Shown here: one piece after another, positions 1-7,152 of the stretch
How the letters are laid out: every line of letters begins with the position of its first letter
How positions within the stretch are numbered: the stretch's first letter is position 1
Assembly: GCA_947440875.1 (NCBI GenBank)
Contig: CANETG010000024.1
Coordinates: 1 to 17,279 of the forward strand
Source of the DNA: Bacteriovoracaceae bacterium
GTDB taxonomy: Bacteria; Bdellovibrionota; Bacteriovoracia; Bacteriovoracales; Bacteriovoracaceae
Reading direction: 5' to 3'
DNA: 17,279 nucleotides
Made by a program: the position numbers and the translations under genes
Notes under the pieces: model-generated
The model's input: only the letters and a program-made list of their open reading frames with translations
Database searches by the model: none
Told to the model about the DNA's origin: nothing

Positions 1-198
1 CAAGTCCTGATAAGTTTTTCCCGAGATGATGAAGTCATCAGAAATTTCTTCTTTGTTTTTTACCCGGATGAGGTGAGTCCTATCGAGTTTGATCATTTCA
101 AGGATCTTCGTTTCAAGATCCATCACTCTGTTTTCGAGCCTGTTGATTTCAGCTTCGAAGACTTGGAGTTGCTGGAAAATGTTATTGGCCCGTCTCAT
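1..198 (-). CDS. Coiled-coil protein, N-terminal part only
   Basis: Only the first 66 codons are inside the window; the frame is open to base 1. The ATG at 198-196 follows a good Shine-Dalgarno AGAGG about 7 nt upstream. The visible peptide begins MRRANNIFQQLQVFEAEINR and then shows hydrophobic residues at heptad spacing (QLQVFEAEINRLENRVMDL), which predicts a coiled coil over about residues 8-40, followed by a charged stretch (HLIRVKNKEEISDDFIISGK). There is no signal peptide and no membrane segment in the visible part, so it is probably cytoplasmic. It lies 51 nt after the DUF350 gene on the same strand and is likely the last visible member of that operon. A 9-bp inverted repeat covers its ribosome-binding site. 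I do not recognise the family. Confidence 0.75.
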   Translation of the reverse strand, partial: MRRANNIFQQLQVFEAEINRLENRVMDLETKILEMIKLDRTHLIRVKNKEEISDDFIISGKTYQDL

Positions 199-203
199 GG
201 TTT

Positions 204-241
204 ACCTCTGGTTCGTTCTCTTCAGGTATTTTACCAGAGGT
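204..241 (-). promoter_or_regulatory. Hairpin covering the ribosome-binding site of the coiled-coil gene
   Basis: A perfect 9-bp inverted repeat, ACCTCTGGT (read on the minus strand at 241-233) and ACCAGAGGT (212-204), is separated by a 20-nt loop. The second arm contains the AGAGG Shine-Dalgarno of the gene starting at 198. Folding would hide the ribosome-binding site. There is no T tract after it, so it does not look like a terminator. Confidence 0.45.
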
Positions 242-249
242 GCCCCTAT

Positions 250-1152
250 CTAGAAGAATGGGTAAATAGTACCGAACTGAATGCGGTTCACGATCATTGT
301 GGTCAGGATTGCCGCCGAAATAAAGAGGCAACCCTCATAAAATCCGTACCCGTAACTCTGCCGATCAATATCGATCTGCTCTTCGAAGCCACGGTCGTTC
401 CCTAATTTGACGGGGAAGATGTAAGCAATTCCTTTTTTAAAGATCGGGAAAATGATGAGAGAGAGAGTCGTTTTGAGAAGAACCTGAATGCAGTACACAG
501 TGATGTCGTAGTGTTCCTGATCAAAGCAACTGGCAATGATGATCCCGGCACCGAGAGAAAATCCTCCGTAGGCAAAGCAGAGAGAGAGATTCTGCTGAAT
601 GAGTAGACGGTTAAAGGTGAGTTTCGAAATGAAGGTGAAGTACTTCACTGAAAAGCCAACGATCACAAGCATGTAAAGCCACAAGACGAGGAGGATCACG
701 ATCGAATTATCTGCCTCAACCATGACGGTTTTTGTGAGGTAGGCAATCACGATGGCGTGACAAAACGAGATCACTGCATAACTCATGTTCTTACGTTTCA
801 GGATTTCGTCGGTGTAGTCGAAGTTATAAAAGACGATGCTCTCAACGATATAAAGTGAAAGAAGATAGAGGACAATCGAGATTGAGCCCCACACCGTAAA
901 GTGGAAGATAGAGAGAAGAAATCCGGACGTCTCATTGAATGTGATGGAAGAGAAAATGATCGCTATTCCGACGACGCGCGAGAAGAGGTGAAGGGAGTCC
1001 GCGGGATTTTCCGCCGGATTAATTTGTTTCAGCACTTGTCTTTTGACACTGGGGTAGAAAATGACATGGGCATACCGGTAAAGATAAATCATCAGGCACA
1101 CAAAGCCCGCGAGAAGAATTCGGATCACCAGACGGTCAAAGATTTCGGCCAT
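250..1152 (-). CDS. Membrane protein with two DUF350 (UPF0719/YjfL-like) units
   Basis: A 300-residue, very hydrophobic inner-membrane protein with about 8 predicted membrane segments. Two stretches match the DUF350 pattern of an Asn-Ala/Leu-Ser start, a Gly-rich helix and a small-residue end. The first runs about residues 45-145 (NPADSLHLFSRVVGIAIIFS, then WGSISIVLYLL, then D-ILKRKN). The second runs about 150-290 (QNLSLCFAYGGFSLGAGIII, later YGFYEGCLFISAAILTT). Short DUF350 proteins such as YjfL are about 130 residues, so this is a tandem or double form. The two units are joined by a charged segment, and a second charged loop (about 248-267) follows. DUF350 function is not established. The ATG overlaps the stop of the upstream gene by 1 nt (TAATG), which suggests translational coupling. 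The DUF350 assignment is by eye and is moderately sure. Confidence 0.75.
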   Translation of the reverse strand: MAEIFDRLVIRILLAGFVCLMIYLYRYAHVIFYPSVKRQVLKQINPAENPADSLHLFSRVVGIAIIFSSITFNETSGFLLSIFHFTVWGSISIVLYLLSLYIVESIVFYNFDYTDEILKRKNMSYAVISFCHAIVIAYLTKTVMVEADNSIVILLVLWLYMLVIVGFSVKYFTFISKLTFNRLLIQQNLSLCFAYGGFSLGAGIIIASCFDQEHYDITVYCIQVLLKTTLSLIIFPIFKKGIAYIFPVKLGNDRGFEEQIDIDRQSYGYGFYEGCLFISAAILTTMIVNRIQFGTIYPFF

Positions 1153-1817
1153 TAGAAATTTTCCTTGAAGTATTCAATGAGGAGGTCTTTCATGTTTATT
1201 TGCTTCGTTCGCTCGGACTTAAAAAAATGAGGAAAGTTTTCTCGTGTGACTCGGCCGTTAATTCCGAACTCCTGGGCAACCCCGTAAAACGCTTTGTTAC
1301 TCACCTGACTATTTCTTAGCTGTTGATGAAACTCTTCCGTTGGCCGCCACTTCCCCCAGCCAAAAAACTTGGGAAAATCTTTATAGGCTTTCCAGAAATA
1401 CCATTTCACCACTCCGGTTTTGGTTGTCCGCCATTCACCGTACTCCGCATTGCCAACGTAATGGCTCCCGGGAGGAACGGGAAGATACTCTTCTTTATTT
1501 TCTAGTTTTCGGAACAGCGAGAGTCCCACGTTCTTGATATTTTTTTTGGCGTACTCGCGAGACGTCCGCACGATTATTTCTTCGATGTTATCGTACCCCG
1601 AGATGACCCGATACTTCTGGTAGTAGGTTTTGATGAGAAACCCCGTCGAATGCGTGTCGATGAGAATGACCGACACCGAAGGATCTTTAAGGATTTTAGA
1701 AAAACTCTTTTCGTTCTGAAGATACTGGACTCCGACCTCCGTCGGAGACAAAGCCTTCGCCAAACCGAGGTACGTAATGGTGAGCACGAAATAAAGAAAA
1801 AACTTATACATGCTCAC
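1152..1817 (-). CDS. Exported protein of unknown function
   Basis: A 221-residue protein (219 if the ATG at 1811 is used). The N-terminus MYKFFLYFVLTITYLGLAKA is a clear Sec signal peptide, with likely cleavage after AKA, so the mature part is periplasmic or outside the cell. The mature part is rich in aromatics (YGEWRTTKTGVVKWYFWKAY, about residues 126-145) and basic residues, with no Cys and no domain I recognise. Two starts are possible: a GTG overlapping the stop of the upstream HD gene by 4 nt (GTGA), or an ATG two codons later, 2 nt after that stop. Either way it is coupled to the HD gene. Its stop overlaps the ATG of the DUF350 gene. It is not an obvious enzyme, and I give no function. 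Confidence 0.8.
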   Translation of the reverse strand: MSMYKFFLYFVLTITYLGLAKALSPTEVGVQYLQNEKSFSKILKDPSVSVILIDTHSTGFLIKTYYQKYRVISGYDNIEEIIVRTSREYAKKNIKNVGLSLFRKLENKEEYLPVPPGSHYVGNAEYGEWRTTKTGVVKWYFWKAYKDFPKFFGWGKWRPTEEFHQQLRNSQVSNKAFYGVAQEFGINGRVTRENFPHFFKSERTKQINMKDLLIEYFKENF

Positions 1818-3106
1818 GACTGAATAATCTCGAGAATTTTTTTCTGATGATCGGGGGATAGTTTTTCGAAGTCGCAGTGGATCCGGTTGACGGCGTGAGA
1901 GTCACTATATTTCTGAAAGAGATCCGTGGCTTCCTGAATATTTTTAATCGTTCTGTGATCTTTAGAAAGTGAAGACTCTCGCATGACTTTCATCGGATAG
2001 GTCTGCTGAGGGGAACTCGCGCTGTAGTATTTTGAAAGACGGCCCTTGGACGAGCACTTGATGTAATCGATGTTCTGAGACTGGAAGAATTTTTCAAGAG
2101 CTTCCATCTGATTCATGTGAACGGTACCGAAAGTTTCGAGAACTTTTTTGGGAATGTCGTTTCTCACGACTCTCTGGGCCCATTCGTTTTTTGAAATGCG
2201 AAGAACTTTATAGAGGTAGGGATCATCGTGCTCGAGGTAGGCTTCAATGTCGGCAGGAATGTTGTACTCATTCCAGCCACTCTGGAAATAGCGAAGAAGC
2301 ATCTGCTCGAGGCACACTGCTCTGTAGTGGAAATAAACCATCATGAACATGTGAAAGCGCGAGAGAAGAAAATCATCGAACGTCGAGATTGCTCTCTCAG
2401 ATATTCCTAGGTACGCATCGTTATTTTCGACGCAGATTTTAAGATTATCAATGATCCAATCAAGATCAAACTTACCGTAGGAAACTCCGCAGAAGTAACT
2501 GTCACGCAGGAGATAATCCATCCGGTCGCAGTCCATCTCTGAGGAGACTAATTGGTGCATGAGTGGAAAATAATTGATGCCGGCAACCGTGAAGTACGCC
2601 TTATCCAGACAAACTCCGGTCACAAGTTGAGCGACCGCTTCGGGATGAACGCCGTAGGTGCTTCTTACGCTGGCAAATGCCGATGTGAAAGACGAGTCCA
2701 CGATAGACTTGATCGTATAATCTTCGTGCGTCGCTTGTCGGTCGACCGGTTCCTGGAACGCCCTCGGTAGTTTTAACTTACTCACCATCGGCATCACGGA
2801 TTCAGTGGAATGCGAGAGGGGAGCGTGACCAATATCATGGAGAAGACAGCCTAAGCGGAGAGTTTCTCTGAGACGGTGAATTTCCGAGCTCTGATTGCCT
2901 TTGAAAAGAGAATTGAAAACCATCGAGGCCACGTTCATGACACCGATGGAGTGCAGATATCTTGTGTGAGTGGCACCAGGAAAAACATACTCGGAGAAAC
3001 CAAGTTGTTTGATGTTTCTGAGGCGCTGAAAAAAAGGATGCTCGAGTATTTCTCTCTCCGCATCATCTATCGGAATACTTCCGTGAACTGGGTCTCTAAC
3101 TTCCAC
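1814..3106 (-). CDS. HD-domain phosphohydrolase, SAMHD1/dGTPase-like
   Basis: A 430-residue cytoplasmic HD-superfamily enzyme. It starts with the family signature DPVHGSI. The metal-binding residues are all present: H52 (TRYLHSIGV), H90-D91 (LLHDIGHAPLSH) and the Asp cluster D192-D197 (SSEMDCDRMDYLLRD). This layout is that of the SAMHD1/dGTPase-like branch, whose characterised members cleave dNTPs to deoxynucleosides and triphosphate. The substrate here is inferred only. Many bacterial members are annotated simply as HD proteins. The length is normal for the group. The start is GTG, supported by AGGAG 6 nt upstream. It begins 12 nt after the glutaredoxin stop and overlaps the next gene, so it is in the same operon. 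The pairing with a glutaredoxin, a possible reductant for ribonucleotide reductase, would fit dNTP control. Confidence 0.88.
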   Translation of the reverse strand: MEVRDPVHGSIPIDDAEREILEHPFFQRLRNIKQLGFSEYVFPGATHTRYLHSIGVMNVASMVFNSLFKGNQSSEIHRLRETLRLGCLLHDIGHAPLSHSTESVMPMVSKLKLPRAFQEPVDRQATHEDYTIKSIVDSSFTSAFASVRSTYGVHPEAVAQLVTGVCLDKAYFTVAGINYFPLMHQLVSSEMDCDRMDYLLRDSYFCGVSYGKFDLDWIIDNLKICVENNDAYLGISERAISTFDDFLLSRFHMFMMVYFHYRAVCLEQMLLRYFQSGWNEYNIPADIEAYLEHDDPYLYKVLRISKNEWAQRVVRNDIPKKVLETFGTVHMNQMEALEKFFQSQNIDYIKCSSKGRLSKYYSASSPQQTYPMKVMRESSLSKDHRTIKNIQEATDLFQKYSDSHAVNRIHCDFEKLSPDHQKKILEIIQS

Positions 3107-3118
3107 CGAGAACTCCTG

Positions 3119-3394
3119 TTAGCTCCGGGATTCAGGCTTCTTGTCCTGTTCTTCCATCGCGTATTTGTGAATCCAGTTCGCGATGTCCTTCGATTCATGC
3201 ATAGGCTTGTTATCGATGTACAGACAGGGAACAGTTCCTTTCCCAGTATCTCTTACGAGTCTCTCCTTGTAATGCGGATTATCGTGGATATCGAGAAGTT
3301 CAACAGCGCTTTCAAGACCAGTGGTTCTTAGTGCTGACAAAACGATCTGGCAGTAAGGGCACTGGGGAAAATAAAAGAGTTCAAGTTTTTTCAT
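3119..3394 (-). CDS. Glutaredoxin-like thiol oxidoreductase
   Basis: A 91-residue single thioredoxin-fold protein. The active site is C12-P-Y-C15 (FYFPQCPYCQIVL), the classic dithiol glutaredoxin motif. The cis-proline loop is TVPCLYI at about 54-60 (P56), and a glutathione-site-like tail follows (HESKDIANWIHKY). Glutaredoxins use glutathione to reduce disulfides, including those of ribonucleotide reductase. No signal peptide, so cytoplasmic. The ATG is preceded by AAGGAGA at 5 nt spacing. It is the first gene of the minus-strand run ending at the left edge. The only sequence between it and the upstream histone-like gene is a terminator hairpin, so its own promoter is not obvious. An extra Cys (C57) follows the cis-proline. 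The C-terminal 15 residues are charged and probably disordered. Confidence 0.9.
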   Translation of the reverse strand: MKKLELFYFPQCPYCQIVLSALRTTGLESAVELLDIHDNPHYKERLVRDTGKGTVPCLYIDNKPMHESKDIANWIHKYAMEEQDKKPESRS

Positions 3395-3410
3395 ACGCTC
3401 TCCTTAAAAT

Positions 3411-3440
3411 AAAAATGGCTCCTTCCGGAGCCATTTTTTT
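3411..3440 (-). terminator. Intrinsic terminator after the histone-like gene
   Basis: Read on the minus strand: a GC-rich stem GGCTCC/GGAGCC with a GGAA tetraloop, extended by A-T pairs to 12 bp, then TTTTTATTTT. It begins 3 nt after the stop of the lysine-rich gene and ends about 16 nt before the glutaredoxin ATG. It is close enough to the glutaredoxin ribosome-binding site to act as an attenuator for that operon. Confidence 0.85.
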
Positions 3441-3442
3441 AT

Positions 3443-4063
3443 CTAGTAATCTTCGTCATCTTCATCTTCATCTTCTTCTTCCTCTTCAGGCTTTTTCTTC
3501 GGGCCCTTCACGTACTCAATATCTTCATCTTCTTCTTCAGCTTTGGCTTCCTCGTCTTCGGGAGAATCGAGGCCCTCTTCATAGCCCCAGCCGTAGCCGT
3601 AAGATCCTTCTTCTTCATCTTCTTCAGCGTCGACTGGCTTTGCCGGTGCTGCTCCTTCCTCTTCTTCATCCGCATCAAATTCAGCATCAAAATCATCGTT
3701 CAGAGAATCACTTGTGTAATCTTCATTGATCGCAGCTGCGTGAGCTGGTTTCTTTGGCTCCACAGTGGGAACGAGAGCTTTTTTCTCTTTTCCTGCTTTC
3801 ACGGGTGCTGCTTTTTTAGCAGGAGCTACTTTGGCGGGCGCCGCTTTGGTCGTAGCTTTTTTTGCGACGACCTTTGCCGGAGCTTTTTTAGCAACCGCTT
3901 TGGCCGGAGCTTTCTTCACTGCTTTTTTCGGGGCCGCTTTTTTGGCGACTTTTTTACCAGCGACTTTTTTTGCAGTCGCTTTGGCCGGAGCTTTTTTCGC
4001 CAATTTCTTTTTCGTTTGAGCAGGTGCTTTTTTGATCGCCTTTTTAGCCTTTTTCTTAGCCAC
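3443..4063 (-). CDS. Bipolar histone-H1-like protein: basic Lys/Ala/Pro half plus acidic tail
   Basis: A 206-residue low-complexity protein in two opposite halves. Residues 1-105 are Lys/Ala/Pro repeats (four copies of KKAPA, many AKK and PAK), like the C-terminal tail of histone H1, AlgP or chlamydial Hc1. Residues 113-206 are strongly acidic (runs of Glu and Asp), with an aromatic-glycine insert GSYGYGWGYEEG at 153-164 and a lone basic island KGPKKKP at about 186-192. The start is GTG (GTG GCT AAG AAA), with AAGGA 6 nt upstream. The basic half should bind DNA or RNA non-specifically, and the acidic tail could mask or regulate it; both are inferences. It has its own good promoter and terminator, so it is a single-gene unit. 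The repeats make the DNA itself repetitive and prone to length change. Confidence 0.85.
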   Translation of the reverse strand: MAKKKAKKAIKKAPAQTKKKLAKKAPAKATAKKVAGKKVAKKAAPKKAVKKAPAKAVAKKAPAKVVAKKATTKAAPAKVAPAKKAAPVKAGKEKKALVPTVEPKKPAHAAAINEDYTSDSLNDDFDAEFDADEEEEGAAPAKPVDAEEDEEEGSYGYGWGYEEGLDSPEDEEAKAEEEDEDIEYVKGPKKKPEEEEEDEDEDDEDY

Positions 4064-4108
4064 AAAAGATCCTTTTGATGAGTGAAGGGGTGATTACAAG
4101 ACACCCAC

Positions 4109-4138
4109 ATTATAGAGGCGGCTAGGTCTTCTTTTCAA
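4109..4138 (-). promoter_or_regulatory. Sigma-70-type promoter of the histone-like gene
   Basis: Minus strand: -35 TTGAAA (4138-4133), 18-nt spacer, perfect -10 TATAAT (4114-4109). Transcription would start near 4102, giving a leader of about 40 nt before the GTG at 4063. This is the best promoter in the window. The -35 lies only about 10 nt after the stop of the TadE/G-like gene. Confidence 0.7.
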
Positions 4139-4148
4139 GCCAGGAATT

Positions 4149-6881
4149 TTAATATCTGATTGAGTTTATATCGATTCCGACGGCGCCGAAATCGAGGGGG
4201 TTCCGAAAATTCTTTTGACCGCTATTTCCTTGGGGCTCGTTGATTTTTCCCTCTGAATACATAACAAAGTTCGATGTTTTTTCGTTCCAACCGCCATTTT
4301 GGGCAAAGGAGCCCAATTGGACGAATTTGGTTGAGTAAAAATTTCGCCGCATGGTTTCATTCTCACCCGTGATGGGATTGATGGAGATCCCATTGGCACC
4401 GACTCCGGTAAATGTCCCGGGCATATAGCCTGAAAAAATAGCATTCTTACCGCCGCGCATATTCTCATTGAACACATACGTCATTTGATAGTGACGAGCT
4501 AAAAATCCTGAAGCTTCACCTGTTGAACTAAAATAGCCCCGAAGGTTATCACCTAAATTTTGTGGACAACCAGCATTATTACCAACCAGACTTGGATCCA
4601 GATCTGGGTCACCGAAGTAAAAATTAAGAAAGACTCCCGCTAAACTTGCACATGATCCAATCACCTGATCAGTACTCGCGCCGGGAGATAAATCGGCAAC
4701 GTCTGCGACTCCCTGGGCGGCGCGAGTGAAGCCGGCCCTCGCTCCCACAGCATCCGCCGACAGATCATTGCCTTCAGCATTAATCGTAATGGCGGCCTTG
4801 ACTAGATTGCGGCGATACTTTTCGATGGCGGGTTTTTGTTCTCTTAGAAATTGGAAAATTGTTGTGACGACTTCACCACCATTTCTCCAGAAAACATCTT
4901 CCTGATCCTCATCATAAAGTGGCGCAAAGATAAAAGCGTTGTATTCCGATAATCCATTTCCAAGATCTGTTTTTGCTCCCGGAATGAATCCCACTGAATC
5001 AAGATCGAGTTCCGCGTTCAGCACATCGGGTGAAGGAATCAGATAATTTGCGGCTTCGTAGCTCGTCGCCGCACTCACACGTTTTAATTCTTTCGTGAGA
5101 ATCTCCTGAGTCACGTTCGTACTGAGAGCAGGCCCTTTGAACTGGATCATCTGAGCTTTACTGAAGAGTCCGATCGCCTGATCTGCGGATTCATCATTGG
5201 CCGTACGAACCATATTGATCTCGGCAGTCGCGTTGGTGTAGCCAGTGTTAGAAAATCCTGATTGATAATCGTAGACGAGGTTAGGAACTCCGAATTGAAT
5301 AGAGGCAGAGTCAACGTAACCCCCAAGTGCACTCCGTGCATCTTTTAACCAAAAATTTTCATTCTTAAAATTGATCGGAAGTGGAGTTCCCGGCGCAAAC
5401 TGATCAAGCTGAAGTGGTAGGCCTGTTTTAATATTTTTAGTCCCCTCAAAATCGAGTGAGAAAATGTAGGGTACTGAACGAAATTTTCCTGAGTCAGTTC
5501 TACCCTGATAAAATTCAGCATTCGGTGGTTGAAAATAAAGCATGGGACCGATCCGTCCACCGAAAGGTTTGGCGGCTGAGTACGAAGTGAGTTTCACTCG
5601 TCCATCGCCGAAAGGATTAAACATTCCGACGAATTCCGATTCTCCTCGGACAGCGTAGTAGGTGAGGATATCGGGATTTTTGTAATAGCCCATGGGATAC
5701 CCTGGAACTGGCATCGCAACTTTGGAAACATCGCACGCTCCGGAGATCTCTGTTGAAATACCAGGAATGCCTTTATTACTACTTCTCGGAACAAAGGCAT
5801 TATAGAAAGTGGCGAGGTTCACCATCTGGAGATGAAGATCGAGATACTGTTTTTTATACTCAGTGATTTTTGCTTGCGGAATGAGGTAATAACTCGCGGA
5901 ACGAATTCCCCCGAGATCAGATTCCTGCGGGGGGATTTCCGTCAGGGTGAAGCTGTCTTTCATTTCACTTTCGATCTCATTCCCCAGATTTCGGTAACCG
6001 CTGAAGAAAGCTTTGATGATCCTTTCGTTGCCCGCCATTTTTTGATTGGCGATTTCCGTGATCTCTTTTCCGCAGCGAATATTTCCTGTAGCACCTCTTG
6101 ACGAGCAAACCCCCCCGGACTCAGGACGGCGATTCACGGCGAGCTCGAGATTCCGGATGCGCATCGCGAGCTCAACGGCGCGCGGCCAGGCCCCTTGGCG
6201 ATCGGCCAGAATCTGCGGCCCCTGATCAGAGATCGTATCGTCGGTCGTTGTTTTCACGTTGTAGGCCCAAGTGAGGTTCACGAGCATGTTCAGTCTCGTT
6301 TGATCAACACAGTCGAGGACCTTGGTATTGATGAGCGTGTTGATAAACGCGCGGGACGCTTCTTCTGCGCCCGGAAGATTGCTCGATCCAAATTCCGGAA
6401 GTCCCGGAACGGAGTAGCGCTTACAGAGATTGGTTTGTGATCCCGCGAGGTGGATGCACACCGAAGGAAAATTATAGGGATCGCTGTAGACAATATTATT
6501 CAGAACATCTGTCGCCGGACGAAGACGAAAACTAATGGTGTCACCAGTGGCCGCACTCGGATCTTCAATGTCTTTCACGTTGAGATTTCCCACGACGTAA
6601 TATTTAAACATCCATTCTTTGTAGATGTTTCGCATTTCCCAGTTGAGATGCGCGATCGTGGTGAGTTGTCTGGCCTGAACAGCGGCCCCTGAAAAGGCGG
6701 CGGCATCAGTGGCGTTCTGAAGATTGATCTTCGCTTTGACGAACAGACCGATGTTAATCACGAACGCGATGATAGTAATGAGAACCACCAGCGAGGCAGA
6801 GAAAAAAATACTAATCTGGCCATCCTGGCCACGGACTGGGGCCAGAGTGCGGGAGCTTTTTGTCACTGAGGATGATCTCAT
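4149..6881 (-). CDS. Large TadE/G-like membrane-anchored protein
   Basis: About 910 residues. I place the start at the ATG at 6881 (MRSSSVTKSSRTLAPVRGQ), because the reading frame continues 66 codons further upstream to 7079 without any membrane or domain features. No strong Shine-Dalgarno is visible, so the start is uncertain; a GTG at 6893 is an alternative. Residues 18-70 (GQDGQISIFFSASLVVLITI, then LQNATDAAAFSGAAV) match the N-terminus of putative Flp pilus-assembly TadE/G-like proteins: a short basic cytoplasmic part, one membrane helix, and the LQ-A-DAAA-GA signature. The remaining 840 residues should be periplasmic. They contain several Cys and show no domain I know. No other tad genes are nearby, so it is an orphan. 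It may be a surface or envelope structural protein; the true role is unknown. Confidence 0.8.
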   Translation of the reverse strand: MRSSSVTKSSRTLAPVRGQDGQISIFFSASLVVLITIIAFVINIGLFVKAKINLQNATDAAAFSGAAVQARQLTTIAHLNWEMRNIYKEWMFKYYVVGNLNVKDIEDPSAATGDTISFRLRPATDVLNNIVYSDPYNFPSVCIHLAGSQTNLCKRYSVPGLPEFGSSNLPGAEEASRAFINTLINTKVLDCVDQTRLNMLVNLTWAYNVKTTTDDTISDQGPQILADRQGAWPRAVELAMRIRNLELAVNRRPESGGVCSSRGATGNIRCGKEITEIANQKMAGNERIIKAFFSGYRNLGNEIESEMKDSFTLTEIPPQESDLGGIRSASYYLIPQAKITEYKKQYLDLHLQMVNLATFYNAFVPRSSNKGIPGISTEISGACDVSKVAMPVPGYPMGYYKNPDILTYYAVRGESEFVGMFNPFGDGRVKLTSYSAAKPFGGRIGPMLYFQPPNAEFYQGRTDSGKFRSVPYIFSLDFEGTKNIKTGLPLQLDQFAPGTPLPINFKNENFWLKDARSALGGYVDSASIQFGVPNLVYDYQSGFSNTGYTNATAEINMVRTANDESADQAIGLFSKAQMIQFKGPALSTNVTQEILTKELKRVSAATSYEAANYLIPSPDVLNAELDLDSVGFIPGAKTDLGNGLSEYNAFIFAPLYDEDQEDVFWRNGGEVVTTIFQFLREQKPAIEKYRRNLVKAAITINAEGNDLSADAVGARAGFTRAAQGVADVADLSPGASTDQVIGSCASLAGVFLNFYFGDPDLDPSLVGNNAGCPQNLGDNLRGYFSSTGEASGFLARHYQMTYVFNENMRGGKNAIFSGYMPGTFTGVGANGISINPITGENETMRRNFYSTKFVQLGSFAQNGGWNEKTSNFVMYSEGKINEPQGNSGQKNFRNPLDFGAVGIDINSIRY

Positions 6882-6912
6882 CTGGTTTAACACGGTAGAT
6901 TCACGTCCTATT

Positions 6913-6941
6913 ATTTTGGTACGGCATTTGCCTTGTGTAAA
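6913..6941 (-). promoter_or_regulatory. Possible promoter of the TadE/G-like gene
   Basis: Minus strand: TTTACA (6941-6936, 5 of 6 to consensus), 17-nt spacer, CAAAAT (6918-6913, 4 of 6). The start point would be near 6906, 25 nt before the ATG at 6881. If real, it rules out the longer reading-frame start at 7079. Confidence 0.35.
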
Positions 6942-6945
6942 GCAT

Positions 6946-6966
6946 CCCAAGGGTGCCGATCTTGGG
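6946..6966. repeat. Inverted repeat CCCAAG/CTTGGG upstream of the TadE/G-like gene
   Basis: CCCAAG (6946-6951) and CTTGGG (6961-6966) with a 9-nt loop. It sits immediately upstream of the possible -35 element, so it could be an operator. The same arms recur with a longer loop at 8527-8554. Confidence 0.3.
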
Positions 6967-7045
6967 TAGCTGCACGTTTGATGAATTCGGTGTTCCTCTC
7001 CCAACAGCCCCACCAAAAAATTCCCCCTCAAGTTAATTCCCCACC

Positions 7046-7067
7046 CTAGGCATCGCGGGATGCCTAG
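7046..7067. repeat. Perfect 9-bp stem-loop between divergent genes
   Basis: CTAGGCATC (7046-7054), loop GCGG, GATGCCTAG (7059-7067). It lies in the 271-nt divergent region between the TadE/G-like gene and the small CxxC membrane protein. Neither strand has a T tract next to it, so it is not a typical terminator. It may be an operator or an RNA structure in a leader. Confidence 0.5.
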
Positions 7068-7152
7068 AGGCTCGTCCAAAATCGAAGGAGGAAGTATTTA
7101 CCGGGACAGTTCCCTTGCCCAATCATGATCTAATATCCCTTGAGGAGAACTG

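Noticed and set aside
73..405. 110-residue plus-strand reading frame at the left edge
   Set aside because: It lies opposite the coiled-coil gene, the hairpin and the end of the DUF350 gene, which have good starts and family features.
3740..4078. Plus-strand reading frames rich in Phe/Arg or Ala/Phe opposite the lysine-rich gene
   Set aside because: They are the mirror of the Lys/Ala repeats. The minus-strand gene has a promoter, ribosome-binding site and terminator, and the plus frames have none.
6882..7079. N-terminal 66-residue extension of the TadE/G-like protein
   Set aside because: The residues show no domain or signal, the possible promoter lies inside this stretch, and the membrane anchor sits correctly near the ATG at 6881.
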